DNA of 64,000 nt from Nocardia exalbida NBRC 100660. Lineage in GTDB: Bacteria > Actinomycetota > Actinomycetes > Mycobacteriales > Mycobacteriaceae. The DNA lies in the NCBI RefSeq assembly GCF_000308575.1, contig NZ_BAFZ01000061.1, forward strand, positions 186,001-250,000, given 5' to 3'. The notes under the pieces are model-generated. The model had not been told where the DNA came from. It saw only the letters and a list, made by a program, of their open reading frames with translations, and ran no database searches. Positions 52,391-61,126 of the stretch are shown here, piece by piece (the stretch's first letter is position 1; every line of letters begins with the position of its first letter). A program made the position numbers and the translations under genes.

Positions 52391-52543
52391 GTGTCTTCGA
52401 TGCTTTCATTTCTCATGCTGATGCTGATGCTGCCGGGGATGGCGACCGTCGCTGCGTATGCGACGGTGGCGGTCAGCGTGTGGCTCGAGGAGCGTCGCGA
52501 CGCCGCCGACTCCGCGGTGCCTGTCGAAGCGCGCCAGTCGTAA
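52391..52543 (+). CDS. Possible small membrane protein of 50 residues
   Basis: A short frame starts with GTG at 52391 (or ATG at 52400) behind GGGAGGG (52381-52387). It encodes MLSFLMLMLMLPGMATVAAY and a further hydrophobic stretch to residue 31, then a charged tail ending EARQS. A membrane-anchored micro-protein is the natural reading. Support is only the ribosome binding site, the hydrophobic run and codon bias. It ends 11 bases before the stop of the convergent DUF692-operon gene. Confidence 0.4.
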   Translation: MSSMLSFLMLMLMLPGMATVAAYATVAVSVWLEERRDAADSAVPVEARQS

Positions 52544-52554
52544 GCGCCCAGCGC

Positions 52555-52902
52555 TCAGCCGTGCAGCCGGTGCCACCAGCGCGTCTTCTCCCGGCGTCGG
52601 GGCCCGGCGTTCCAGTCGATGCCCGCGGCAGCCGCGAAGGCCGCCGCATCGGCGGACGTCGTCGTCTTCGGGTGCGTGCGAGCCCACGCCGTGAAGCGTG
52701 CGGTGAAGTCGCCCGCACACGCGTGCGCCAGCAGCGGGAAACGACGCGCCACCGCACCGGCGCGCTTGTGGAGCAAGGCGTCCGCCGCCGCACCGACGGC
52801 ATCCACATCGAATCCCGCGGGTACCGCCGTCCCCGCCACGAGTGCCCGCACCAGTGCCGCTTGCCGCTCGGCGAGAGTCGGGTGCTCCGGCAGGGGAGTC
52901 AC
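52555..52902 (-). CDS. Small partner-like protein of the DUF692 operon (SCO6045-like)
   Basis: The 115-residue protein is helical and Ala-rich, with TLAERQAALVRALVAG at the start, DALLHKRAGAVARRFPLLAHACAGDFTARFTAWARTHP in the middle and a basic WWHRLHG end. I recall actinobacterial SCO6045-type proteins of this pattern next to DUF692 genes. Its GTG start overlaps the stop of the DUF692 gene in GTGA, so translation is coupled. In the methanobactin and related pathways a DUF692 enzyme works with a small partner that holds the peptide; this protein is placed to do the same, but no sequence relation to MbnC is seen. It is the last gene of the operon. Confidence 0.75.
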   Translation of the reverse strand: MTPLPEHPTLAERQAALVRALVAGTAVPAGFDVDAVGAAADALLHKRAGAVARRFPLLAHACAGDFTARFTAWARTHPKTTTSADAAAFAAAAGIDWNAGPRRREKTRWWHRLHG

Positions 52903-53771
52903 GCCGGTTCCGCTCTGGCACCGGCTGTGATCGGCGGCCGGGCGGTGGCCGCGGCGATGGCGTCCAGCTCGTCGAGCAACTCGGCGGCGGGCGGATAGTT
53001 GCCGTCGCGCTCCAACATCATCGGCGCCGGATGCCGGGCGGTGAATTCCGCGACCAGCGCGAGAACTTCGGCGGGCAGCGGATCGGTATGCGTGTCGTGG
53101 TAGCGGCCGCCGGATTCGTGACCGCCCGCGACGTGGCAGTAGGCCACGTGTTCGGCGGGCAGCCGCAGGAGCTCGGTGAGGGGGTCGCGACCCCGGTTGC
53201 GGGCGTTCGCGTAGACATTGGCGAGATCCAGCAGCAGCAACACGCCGGTACGGTCGACGAGTTCGGCCAGGAATTCCGCTTCGGAGTACTCGTCGTCGGG
53301 CCAGTCGAACAGTGTGGCGATGTTCTCCAAGGCGAGGGGGACCTCCAGCACCGCCCGGGTGCGGGCGATGTTGCCGGTGAGTGCGTCGAGCGCTTCCCTG
53401 GTACGCGGTACCGGCAGGAGATGGCCTGCCTCCAGTCCGCCCGCCCGGACGAACGCGACGTGCTCGCTCACCAGCGGAGCCGCGACGGCCGCCGCGCAGG
53501 CCGCCAAGTGCTCGACGCGATGGCCCGCCACGGGTTCGGCGCCACCGAGCGACAGCGAAATACCGTGCGGCACCACGGCGACGCCTCGCGCGCGCAGAGC
53601 GGCCAGTTCCTCGGGCACGGTCGGCTGCCCGGCGCGGTGGCTGTCCCGGGGCAACGATTCGGCGATGACCTCGCAGAACCCGAGCCCCGTCAAGGTGGCT
53701 ATGACCCCGCAGATCTCCGGCCGCCAGCCGATACCGAGCGCCCCCGGCGGCAGCGGTCCGGGCTCATCCAC
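52899..53771 (-). CDS. DUF692-family multinuclear iron oxidase-type enzyme (MbnB/TglH-like)
   Basis: The roughly 290-residue TIM barrel belongs to DUF692, now known as multinuclear non-heme iron-dependent oxidases; characterised members (MbnB, TglH) oxidise cysteines in ribosomal peptides. Family marks seen: GIGWRPEI near residue 11, CEVIAESLP, the metal-binding VPHGISLSLGG, LVSEHVAFV, LENIATLFDWP, LLLLDLANVYANARN, AYCHVAGGHE, YHDTHTDPLP and MLERDGNYP. The Glu, His, Asp and Asn ligand positions therefore look intact. The GTG start at 53771 overlaps the stop codon of the upstream membrane-protein gene by eight bases, and its own stop overlaps the next start. The substrate is probably the Cys tail encoded just upstream, by analogy; that is inference. 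Confidence 0.9.
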   Translation of the reverse strand: MDEPGPLPPGALGIGWRPEICGVIATLTGLGFCEVIAESLPRDSHRAGQPTVPEELAALRARGVAVVPHGISLSLGGAEPVAGHRVEHLAACAAAVAAPLVSEHVAFVRAGGLEAGHLLPVPRTREALDALTGNIARTRAVLEVPLALENIATLFDWPDDEYSEAEFLAELVDRTGVLLLLDLANVYANARNRGRDPLTELLRLPAEHVAYCHVAGGHESGGRYHDTHTDPLPAEVLALVAEFTARHPAPMMLERDGNYPPAAELLDELDAIAAATARPPITAGARAEPA

Positions 53772-54684
53772 CGCAACCGCCGCAGCCCCCGCCACACCCA
53801 CTTCCGCAGCCGCCCCCGTCTCCGCCGCCGCTGTCGCCGCCCCCGTCGCCGCCGCCCGACGCACTCGGCGGCGCGACTGCCTGGGCAAGGCCGGGATCCA
53901 ACGCGATGAGCGCGCCGATACCGAAAACGGCGGCCGCGAGCGCCGCGCTCTCGGCGCCGTAGGTCGCGTAGGACGGTGAATAGCTCGGCCCCAGATGCCG
54001 GTTGCGCTCGGCCGCGGCGTCCCTGGCACGGACACCGAGCGCGGTCAGCCGGGGCTTCCGAACCACCAGCCAGTAACCGAACGCCTGCGCGATCACCAGC
54101 GCCACCAGCACACCGACCGGGTTTCCGTGCGAAGCGCCCGCGATGATCCGCACCACGCCGAGCGCGCCGGTGACCAGGATCGGCATCCCCGCGTCGCGCA
54201 GCCCGTGACGCACGGCGGGCCCGGGGAAGTACCCGAGGTCCACCATCCTGGCACGCAGCGCGTCGAGGGCGGCGGGTGATCCGCCCACTATCGCCCGCAC
54301 GTTCTTGCGCTCACCCGTCGCCAGCCGGTCGTACACCGACAAGGTGAACGCATCCAGCCGCGCCCGCTCCTGCGCCGTGAGGGCGCGAACCGTCGCGGCC
54401 CCCGAATCGATCGCGTCGAGAGCGCGCAGCCGCGCCATCGCCGCCAATGCGGCGTTCTGGTCGCCGAACAGCAGCCCCACCTCCGGTGAGGTCAACTCCG
54501 CGCCCGGCACGGTGACCGCGTCGGCGTCCGGATCCGCGCGCGTGACCCGTGACCGCAGCCAGATCCCGGCGATCACCGCGACCAGCACCACCGGCAAGTA
54601 GATGGCCAGGAACTGCGGCCCGGAGATCCCCCAGGTATCACCGGCCGCGACGAGCCCGTCCGAGTCCACCCCGATTACATTCAT
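53764..54684 (-). CDS. TIGR04222-like membrane protein with C-terminal Gly/Cys tail
   Basis: The 306-residue protein has one hydrophobic helix near residues 22-42 (GPQFLAIYLPVVLVAVIAGIWL), a cytosolic helical domain with GLLFGDQNAALAAMARLRALDA and LTAQERARLDAF, two or three more hydrophobic segments near residues 165-265, then a low-complexity tail of Gly, Asp and Ser that ends CGSGCGGGCGGCGG. This layout fits the TIGR04222 family, as I recall it. The tail holds four cysteines, all in Gly context, at the very C-terminus. ATG 54684 has GAGGTGG four bases upstream. Its stop overlaps the DUF692 start, so membrane protein and cysteine-acting enzyme are made together; the tail may be the enzyme's substrate. 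Confidence 0.85.
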   Translation of the reverse strand: MNVIGVDSDGLVAAGDTWGISGPQFLAIYLPVVLVAVIAGIWLRSRVTRADPDADAVTVPGAELTSPEVGLLFGDQNAALAAMARLRALDAIDSGAATVRALTAQERARLDAFTLSVYDRLATGERKNVRAIVGGSPAALDALRARMVDLGYFPGPAVRHGLRDAGMPILVTGALGVVRIIAGASHGNPVGVLVALVIAQAFGYWLVVRKPRLTALGVRARDAAAERNRHLGPSYSPSYATYGAESAALAAAVFGIGALIALDPGLAQAVAPPSASGGGDGGGDSGGGDGGGCGSGCGGGCGGCGG

Positions 54685-54833
54685 CTTCCACCTCGGAATC
54701 GGTCCAACCTGCACTCAGTATCGGGCCGCGGGGGTCACCGCGCCATGGCGAATCGCCGTGGCGCGCATATGTCGCCGAGTGTTGCCTCGGCGCTCACCCG
54801 GATGATTCGCCAGGGGAGCGTGGCGGACCCGGC

Positions 54834-56060
54834 TCACCTCCTCTGGCCGAGGCCGAGTTGCTCGGAGACCATCAGCGCGACTTCGGTCTCCAGCCGGTTC
54901 ACCGTCAAGGGGTGGCCGAGTACTTCTTCGGCCCTGCGTATCCGGTAGTGCACGGTGTTCTTGTGGACGTGCATGCGCGCGGCGGCGTCGGTGAGGCTGC
55001 CGCGGGCTTCGAGATAGGTCTGCACCGTCTCACGAAGACGCGCGGTGGTCTCGTCGTCGCCCATGAGGTCACCGAGCACCCGGTGCACCCACGCTCGAGT
55101 GTCGGGCAGCCGGTCGATCAGCAGACTCGCCAGCGCCACTCGGGAATGCAAGGTCAGTTGGCGAGCGGGATCGGCGATCAACGCGAGGTTGCGCGCGCCC
55201 TGGGCATCGCGGAAAGTCTGCCGGAAGCCGGTCAGTCCGGCGCCGGAGTCGCCGATCGCGACGCGAAGGCCCGGCCTCCGGCGCAGGTCTCGCTCCAGCC
55301 GTTCGGCGTCGAGCGACGGTTTGCCGACGGAGGATATCCAGGCCCAGCAGTTCTGCTCGTCGATCAGGACCGTCAGCGGGTGCTTTCCGATCGCGGCGGT
55401 GAGCATCTCGGCTCCCGCGCGCAGCAGGTCGATCGATGACCCGACGGGTTCGCGCACCCAGACGATGGCGGCCATATGCCATCCCCGCAACGACGTGGCG
55501 AGCATCTGCTCGGCGGAGGCCAGGTCGAGGTCCTCGGTGTCGAGCACGGCGCGGATCTGTGCCGCGCGCGTATTGTCCGTGCGTGCGTCCCAGCGCCGGC
55601 GTTCGCTCTCGTAGATGTCGATGACACCTTCGATCACGTGGTCGATATAGCTGTTGACCAGCATGCCGATCCGGCTGGTGGTCTCCAGGGCCAGATCAGC
55701 CGAGGCCTCGGAGCGCCGGAGTGCGGCGATGGTCCGCTGCATGAACATGTGTTCGCCGAGGCGGTATGCCCGCAGCAGGGCCTCCAGGGACATCCCGTGC
55801 TGGGCGAAGCGCCGGGCGTACTCGGCGGCGGCGGGCGGCACGGTGATGTCGTCGCGGGAGATGCTCAGCGTGAGCATGTCGAGGATCGCGGTGAGGTTGG
55901 ACGCGGTGCTGGCGATCATCAGGCGCCGCACTTCGTCGTCGTGGCGGAACTCCGGGATCACCTCGCTGAACATCGCGGTCATCTCGGCGGTCAGGCGGTC
56001 GATCTCGGCTTTGACGCGTCCGGCGACATCGCGGATGGTTCTGTCCACGTCAACGCTCAT
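54834..56060 (-). CDS. PucR/CdaR-type transcriptional regulator
   Basis: The 408-residue protein has an N-terminal helical sensor region (RsbRD-like; IRDVAGRVKAEIDRLTAEMT onward), a middle domain with variable alpha/beta structure, and the C-terminal PucR helix-turn-helix (LRETVQTYLEARGSLTDAAARMHVHKNTVHYRIRRAEEVLG, residues about 345-385). Such actinobacterial regulators usually activate a divergent or adjacent metabolic operon. Here the gene is divergent from the acyl-CoA ligase operon by 170 bp, and the gap contains TTTGT-N9-ACAAA, a possible operator. The ATG at 56060 was chosen; a longer open frame runs upstream but lies in the promoter region. The ligand is unknown. Confidence 0.9.
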   Translation of the reverse strand: MSVDVDRTIRDVAGRVKAEIDRLTAEMTAMFSEVIPEFRHDDEVRRLMIASTASNLTAILDMLTLSISRDDITVPPAAAEYARRFAQHGMSLEALLRAYRLGEHMFMQRTIAALRRSEASADLALETTSRIGMLVNSYIDHVIEGVIDIYESERRRWDARTDNTRAAQIRAVLDTEDLDLASAEQMLATSLRGWHMAAIVWVREPVGSSIDLLRAGAEMLTAAIGKHPLTVLIDEQNCWAWISSVGKPSLDAERLERDLRRRPGLRVAIGDSGAGLTGFRQTFRDAQGARNLALIADPARQLTLHSRVALASLLIDRLPDTRAWVHRVLGDLMGDDETTARLRETVQTYLEARGSLTDAAARMHVHKNTVHYRIRRAEEVLGHPLTVNRLETEVALMVSEQLGLGQRR

Positions 56061-56111
56061 GCCGGGACCGTACCCGAACCCGTGCGGCGGCTCCGGCGCA
56101 TTCCGCATCCT

Positions 56112-56130
56112 TTTGTGCCGCCGGTACAAA
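56112..56130. promoter_or_regulatory. Inverted repeat TTTGT-N9-ACAAA in the divergent promoter
   Basis: The two 5-bp arms (56112-56116 and 56126-56130) lie 52 bp upstream of the PucR-type gene and 101 bp upstream of the acyl-CoA ligase gene. Position and symmetry fit an operator shared by both genes. The arms are short, so chance is possible. Confidence 0.35.
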
Positions 56131-56230
56131 GCGGGACGAAAACACTGGGATGCGAGCCCGTAGCCGGGTTCCGGCACCGCACCTACCTTGGAAATGTAAT
56201 TCCCGTCACACCCGATCATCTGAGGAAATC

Positions 56231-57697
56231 GTGCAGCACGTCGTAGAAATTCCGGAGGTCCGGGCGACATGGAATCCGTCCGGTCCCTGCATCGCGGACG
56301 ACCGCGAACAACTCGACAATCAGACTTTCGCGAAACGGGTATGCGCGGCAGCCGCTGTGCTGTCCGCGAACGGAGTCGGCGAAGGCGATGTGGTCGCCCT
56401 CGTCCTGCCGAATCGACTCGAATTCGTCGTCATTCTGTTCGCGGCGTGGCGGCTCGGCGCCGCGGTCACCCCGGTGAAGCCGGATTCCACTTTCGAGGAG
56501 GTGCGCTATCAGATCGAGGACTGCCGGGCGAAGGTGGTCGTCACCGAAGGCGGGCGCGGAGCGGGAACGCTCGATATGACCGAAGTGGCGGGCGCGGGCC
56601 GCGAGGCCGCCGCGGCCGAACCGGCGCCCGTCGACCCCGGCGCTGCTGCGCTGATCATCTACACCAGCGGCACCACCGGGCAGCCGAAGGGGGTGGTTCT
56701 CGACCACGCGAACATCGCCGCGATGTGCGAAATGCTCGTCGCGGCACTGGCATTGGACGACACCGACCACAGCCTGCTCACCTTGCCGCTGTTCCACGTC
56801 AACGGAATCGTGGTCGGCATCCTGTCGCCGCTGCTCGCGGGCGGCCACGCCACGATCGCGGGCCGCTTCTCCGCCTCGGCGTTCTTCGGCATCGTGGAAC
56901 GCGTTCGGCCCACGTACTTCTCGGCCGTACCCGCGATCTACGCGATGCTGGTCGCGCAGCCGGCGAACTCGACGCCGGACACCTCGTCGTTGCGCCGCGT
57001 GATCTGCGGGGCCGCGCCGATGCCCGCGGAACTCATCGCGCGATTCGAAACCCGTTTCGGTGTACCGATCGTCGAAGGCTACGGACTGTCGGAAGGCACC
57101 TGTGCCTCGACGCTGAATCCGCCGGGCGGGCCGCGCAAACCGGGAACGGTGGGGCTGCCGCTGCCGGGGCAGACCGTCGCGATCATGGATGCCGAAGGAG
57201 CGATCGTGGCCGCCGGGACGAGCGGGGAAGTGGTGATCCGGGGCGCCAACGTGATGCGCGGCTATCTCGGCAGGCCGGAGGCGACCGCGCGGACGGTGGT
57301 CGACGGCTGGCTGCACACCGGGGATGTCGGCTACTTCGACGAGGACGGATACCTGGTCCTGGTCGACCGGATCAAGGACATGATCATCCGGGGCGGCGAG
57401 AACATCTACCCCAAAGAGATCGAAAACGTCCTGCACGCCCATCCCGCGGTCTTGGAGGCCGCCGTGGTCGGCGCTCCCGATCCGGTCCTCGGCGAAGTCC
57501 CGGTCGCCCATGTGGTGACGATGCCCGGCGAGCGGGTCGGTGCCGAAGAACTGCTCGAGCACTGCCGCAGGTCCCTGGCCCGGGCGAAGGTACCGGTGTC
57601 GATCGAAATCACCGAGGAACTGCCCCGGAATCCGGTCGGGAAAATCGACAAACGCAAACTCCGCGCGCTCGTCGCCGGCACGATCGCCACCCCGTAG
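56231..57697 (+). CDS. Acyl-CoA ligase (AMP-forming, FadD type)
   Basis: The 488-residue enzyme should activate a carboxylic acid as acyl-adenylate and transfer it to CoA. It shows the P-loop-like YTSGTTGQPKG (about residue 145), GYGLSEGT, WLHTGDVGYFDEDGYLVLVDR, the hinge KDMIIRGGENIYPKEIE and the C-terminal catalytic lysine in NPVGKIDKRK. The chain is complete but short for a long-chain enzyme, so a medium-chain or unusual acid is possible; the substrate is not clear. The GTG at 56231 follows GAGGAA; in-frame codons further upstream start before the ribosome binding site. It heads an operon with a DUF3556 membrane protein and an FAD oxidoreductase and is divergent from a PucR-type regulator. 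Confidence 0.92.
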   Translation: MQHVVEIPEVRATWNPSGPCIADDREQLDNQTFAKRVCAAAAVLSANGVGEGDVVALVLPNRLEFVVILFAAWRLGAAVTPVKPDSTFEEVRYQIEDCRAKVVVTEGGRGAGTLDMTEVAGAGREAAAAEPAPVDPGAAALIIYTSGTTGQPKGVVLDHANIAAMCEMLVAALALDDTDHSLLTLPLFHVNGIVVGILSPLLAGGHATIAGRFSASAFFGIVERVRPTYFSAVPAIYAMLVAQPANSTPDTSSLRRVICGAAPMPAELIARFETRFGVPIVEGYGLSEGTCASTLNPPGGPRKPGTVGLPLPGQTVAIMDAEGAIVAAGTSGEVVIRGANVMRGYLGRPEATARTVVDGWLHTGDVGYFDEDGYLVLVDRIKDMIIRGGENIYPKEIENVLHAHPAVLEAAVVGAPDPVLGEVPVAHVVTMPGERVGAEELLEHCRRSLARAKVPVSIEITEELPRNPVGKIDKRKLRALVAGTIATP

Positions 57698-57795
57698 ACA
57701 TTCTCCGCTCGGTGCCGAGCGGAAATCCATGATCCGAAACGAAATCGTCCGGGTCCTCGTATGCGCTCGATTCATCGGATGAGAAAGGCCGAACA

Positions 57796-59616
57796 ATGGG
57801 ATTCAAAACAGCGGATTTCCCGCCCGTCGATGTGACGACATTCCTCGACCAACCGTTGCGGGAGCGTATGCGAACGCTCGCCCTGCACTGGGCCGAATAC
57901 GGCTTCGGCACGCCGAAGATGATCCATACGATCTATCTGCTCAAGGTGCTGCTGGTCTCGGTGCTGGGCGGGGTCGCCGTGGCCACCTGGAGTTCCGGCG
58001 CCGGGCCGTTCTGGGATGTCTCGGCATGGTGGAACGAGCCGGTGGTCTACCAGAAGCTCGTGTTGTGGACCGTCCTGATCGAAGCGATCGGCATCGCCGG
58101 GTCGTGGGGGCCGCTCGCGGGCAAGTTCAAGCCCATGACCGGAGGCATCCTGTTCTACGCGCGCCCCGGCACGATCCGCCTGCGTCCGTGGCGGCGGGTG
58201 CCGTTCACCAGCGGCGATACCCGCACGGTGCTCGACGTGCTGCTGTACCTGGCGTTCCTGGCGACATTGCTGGCAGCGATCGTGCTGCCCGGCGTACCGA
58301 GCGCTTCGCTCAGCGCGGCGCTGCCCGAGAACACCTCGGGCTTGGTGAATCCCGCGCTGCTGATCGCGCCGATCACGCTGTACGTGCTGTGCGGCCTGCG
58401 GGACAAGACGATCTTCCTCACCGCCCGCGGCGAGCAGTACCTGCCCGCCCTGGTGTTCTTCGCGGCGCTGCCGTTCGTCGACATGATCGTCGCCGCCAAG
58501 CTGCTGATCTGCGCGGTGTGGATCGGCGCGGGTGTGTCGAAGTTCGGGCGGCACTTCAGCAACGTGGTACCGCCGATGGTCTCCAACAGCCCCGGCGTGC
58601 CCGCCAAGTGGATCAAGCGGCTGCACTACCGTGACTTCCCCGGGGACATCCGCCCCTCCAAAGTCGCCTCGTTCCTGGCCCATGCCGGCGGCACGACCGT
58701 CGAGATCGTCACACCGCTGGTGCTGCTGTTCTCCACCGACCACCGGCTGACGCTGGCCGGTGTGGTGCTGATGGTGGTCTTCCACGCGTTCATCACCTCG
58801 ACGTTCCCGCTGGCGGTGCCGTTGGAGTGGAACGTCTTGTTCGCCTATCTGACCGTGTTCCTGTTCCTGGGCTTCCCCAACGGCGGCGGGTACGGCCTCG
58901 GTGACATCTCCTCCCCGTGGCTGGCCCTGGTGATCGTCGCGGCGCTGGTGTTCTTCCCGATCCTCGGGAACCTGCGCCCGGATCTGGTGTCGTTCCTGCC
59001 GTCGATGCGCCAGTACGCCGGCAACTGGGCGTCCGCATTGTGGGCCTTCGCGCCCGGCGCGGAGGAGAAGCTCAACACCATCGGGCACCGGCCCACGCTG
59101 AATCAGATCGACCAGTTGAAGGCCATGGGCTACCCGCCCGAGGTCGCGGAGATCACCATGCAGCAGACCATCGCGTGGCGCTCGATGCACAGTCAAGGGC
59201 GCGGACTGTTCTCGCTGCTGTACAAGCACCTTCCCGAGATCGACCGGTGGACCGTCCGGGAAGCGGAGTTCGGCTGCAATTCGCTGATCGGCTTCAACTT
59301 CGGCGACGGCCACCTGCACAACCTGGATCTGATCAACGCCGTGCAGTCCCGGGTCGGATTCGCGCCGGGCGAGTGGATCGTGGTGTGGGTGGAGTCGCAG
59401 CCCATCCACCGGGGTATCCAGCGGTATCAGGTCATCGACGCGGCGCTCGGCGTCATCGAACGCGGCACCTGGCGAGTGCGCGACGCGGCGCAGACGCAGC
59501 CGTGGCTGCCCGACGGCCCGATCCCGCACGAGGTGACCTGGCGGCGCGCGGATTACACGGTGCCGATGCCGCCGGACGACCCGGCTCGGGTCCTCGCGCC
59601 GCAGCCGGTCGGCTGA
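57796..59616 (+). CDS. DUF3556 multi-pass membrane protein
   Basis: The 606-residue protein matches DUF3556, a family of large membrane proteins in mycobacteria, nocardiae and relatives. It has about eight or nine hydrophobic helices between residues 40 and 400, for example HTIYLLKVLLVSVLGGVAVA, LVFFAALPFVDMIVAAKLLI and LVIVAALVFFPILGNL, and a soluble C-terminal part from about residue 420 with LNQIDQLKAMGYPPEVAEITMQQTIAWRSMHSQGRG and FNFGDGHLHN. The function is unknown. It lies between an acyl-CoA ligase (98 bp upstream) and an FAD oxidoreductase (26 bp downstream), which suggests work on a membrane lipid. ATG 57796 has AGAAAGG about ten bases upstream. Confidence 0.88.
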   Translation: MGFKTADFPPVDVTTFLDQPLRERMRTLALHWAEYGFGTPKMIHTIYLLKVLLVSVLGGVAVATWSSGAGPFWDVSAWWNEPVVYQKLVLWTVLIEAIGIAGSWGPLAGKFKPMTGGILFYARPGTIRLRPWRRVPFTSGDTRTVLDVLLYLAFLATLLAAIVLPGVPSASLSAALPENTSGLVNPALLIAPITLYVLCGLRDKTIFLTARGEQYLPALVFFAALPFVDMIVAAKLLICAVWIGAGVSKFGRHFSNVVPPMVSNSPGVPAKWIKRLHYRDFPGDIRPSKVASFLAHAGGTTVEIVTPLVLLFSTDHRLTLAGVVLMVVFHAFITSTFPLAVPLEWNVLFAYLTVFLFLGFPNGGGYGLGDISSPWLALVIVAALVFFPILGNLRPDLVSFLPSMRQYAGNWASALWAFAPGAEEKLNTIGHRPTLNQIDQLKAMGYPPEVAEITMQQTIAWRSMHSQGRGLFSLLYKHLPEIDRWTVREAEFGCNSLIGFNFGDGHLHNLDLINAVQSRVGFAPGEWIVVWVESQPIHRGIQRYQVIDAALGVIERGTWRVRDAAQTQPWLPDGPIPHEVTWRRADYTVPMPPDDPARVLAPQPVG

Positions 59617-59642
59617 GGCCCTCGCACGGACAGGAGAGCGAT

Positions 59643-61070
59643 ATGAGCACCGCAGTCGTGGTCGGCAGCGGCCCCAACGGCTTGGCCGCGGCCATCACGT
59701 TGGCCAAGGCCGGACTGGACGTCACCGTGCTGGAGGGCGCCGACGAGATCGGGGGCGGCACCCGCACCAGCGAGGCGATCGTGCCCGGTCTGCTGCACGA
59801 CCACTGCTCGGCCATCCACCCGATGGCGGTCGGCTCTCCCTTCCTGCGCGGCCTGGACCTGGAGCGCTACGGATTGTCCTGGGCGTGGCCGGAGATCGAC
59901 TGCGTCCATCCGCTCGACGACGGCAGCGCGGGCGTGCTGCTGCGCTCGGTCGCCGAGACCGCCGCCGGTCTCCGCGGCGACGGCCGGGCATGGCGGCTGC
60001 TGTTCGAACGGACGGTGGCGGGCTACGACCGGATGAGCGCCGACATCATGCGGCCGCTGCTGCGCCTGCCACGCCATCCGATCCGGCTGGCCCGTTTCGG
60101 GATTCCCGCCCTGGCCCCGGCCACGCTGCTGGCCGGGCTGTTCCGTACCGAGCAGGCCAGGGGACTGTTCGGCGGCGTCGCCGCGCATGCCTTCCACCCG
60201 CTGCATCGGCCGCTCAGCGCCAGCGTCGGCCTGGGCATCCTCACCGCGGGCCACACCTATGGCTGGGCGGTCGCCGCCGGTGGATCGCAGCGGATCACCG
60301 AAGCCATGGCCGCGGTGCTGAGTGACCTCGGCGGGAAGATCGAAACGGGTGTCCACGTGCGAGCGGTGTCCGATCTGCCGCAGGCGGAACTGACGATGTG
60401 GGATCTTGCGCCCACCGCGGTCGCGGACATCCTCGGTGAGCGCCTGCCCCCTCGGGTCGGGAGGTCCTACCGCGCGTTCCGATACGGACCGGGCGCGTTC
60501 AAGGTCGACTTCGCGGTACACGGCGGCGTGCCGTGGACGGCGGAGGCGGCTCGACGGGCGGGAACGGTGCATCTCGGCGGCACGTTCGCCGAGATCGCCG
60601 CCACCGAACGCGAGATCCACGCGGGACGCATGCCCGAACGCCCCTTCGTCCTGGTAGGCCAGCAGTACCTCGCCGATCCGCAACGGTCGGCCGGCGACAT
60701 CCATCCGATCTGGGCATACGCGCACGTGCCGCACGGCTATCCCGGCGACGCGACAGCGGCCGTCACCGCCCAGATCGAACGCTTCGCTCCCGGTTTCCGC
60801 GACCGGATAGCCGGGACCAGCGTGCGCAGCGCCGTGGGATTCGCCGAGTACAACCCCAACTACGTGGGCGGCAACATCATGACGGGGGCGAAGGATATCC
60901 CGCAGTTGCTGTTCGGTCCTCGAAAGACTCTGCAACCCTACGACATCGGTGTGCCGGGTCATTATCTCTGCTCCGCGGCCACACCGCCGGGTCCCGGTGC
61001 GCACGGCATGTGCGGGGCGAACGCCGCGCAGCGGGCTCTCCGGCAAGCGGGCATCGCGGAGCCGTCCTAG
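59643..61070 (+). CDS. FAD-dependent oxidoreductase, phytoene desaturase-like
   Basis: The 475-residue flavoprotein begins with the FAD-binding VVVGSGPNGLAAAITLAKAG and the following VLEGADEIGGGTRT, the signature of the phytoene dehydrogenase / PYROXD2 superfamily. The C-terminus has the second FAD-contacting stretch [16 protein letters not shown]. The middle region has the mostly helical substrate-binding insert. No carotenoid genes are near, so a role in lipid or isoprenoid desaturation or isomerisation within this operon is more likely, but this is inferred. The ATG at 59643 has AGGAGAG eight bases upstream and sits 26 bp after the DUF3556 gene. Confidence 0.9.
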   Translation: MSTAVVVGSGPNGLAAAITLAKAGLDVTVLEGADEIGGGTRTSEAIVPGLLHDHCSAIHPMAVGSPFLRGLDLERYGLSWAWPEIDCVHPLDDGSAGVLLRSVAETAAGLRGDGRAWRLLFERTVAGYDRMSADIMRPLLRLPRHPIRLARFGIPALAPATLLAGLFRTEQARGLFGGVAAHAFHPLHRPLSASVGLGILTAGHTYGWAVAAGGSQRITEAMAAVLSDLGGKIETGVHVRAVSDLPQAELTMWDLAPTAVADILGERLPPRVGRSYRAFRYGPGAFKVDFAVHGGVPWTAEAARRAGTVHLGGTFAEIAATEREIHAGRMPERPFVLVGQQYLADPQRSAGDIHPIWAYAHVPHGYPGDATAAVTAQIERFAPGFRDRIAGTSVRSAVGFAEYNPNYVGGNIMTGAKDIPQLLFGPRKTLQPYDIGVPGHYLCSAATPPGPGAHGMCGANAAQRALRQAGIAEPS

Positions 61071-61099
61071 CGTCGCGCACGTCCGCTGTCATCCGGGCG

Positions 61100-61126
61100 G
61101 CGGCCGGTCTCCTCGACACCGGCCGC
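61100..61126 (+). terminator. Hairpin, 9-bp stem, after the FAD oxidoreductase gene
   Basis: GCGGCCGGT (61100-61108) pairs with ACCGGCCGC (61118-61126) around a nine-base loop, 30 bases after the operon's last stop codon. GC-rich stem without a T-run; a plausible operon terminator. Confidence 0.5.

Noticed and set aside
58917..59642. Long upstream extension of the FAD oxidoreductase frame into the DUF3556 gene
   Set aside because: The extension is Arg/Ala/Gly-rich frame shadow of the DUF3556 gene. The FAD motif begins right after the ATG at 59643, which has its own ribosome binding site.
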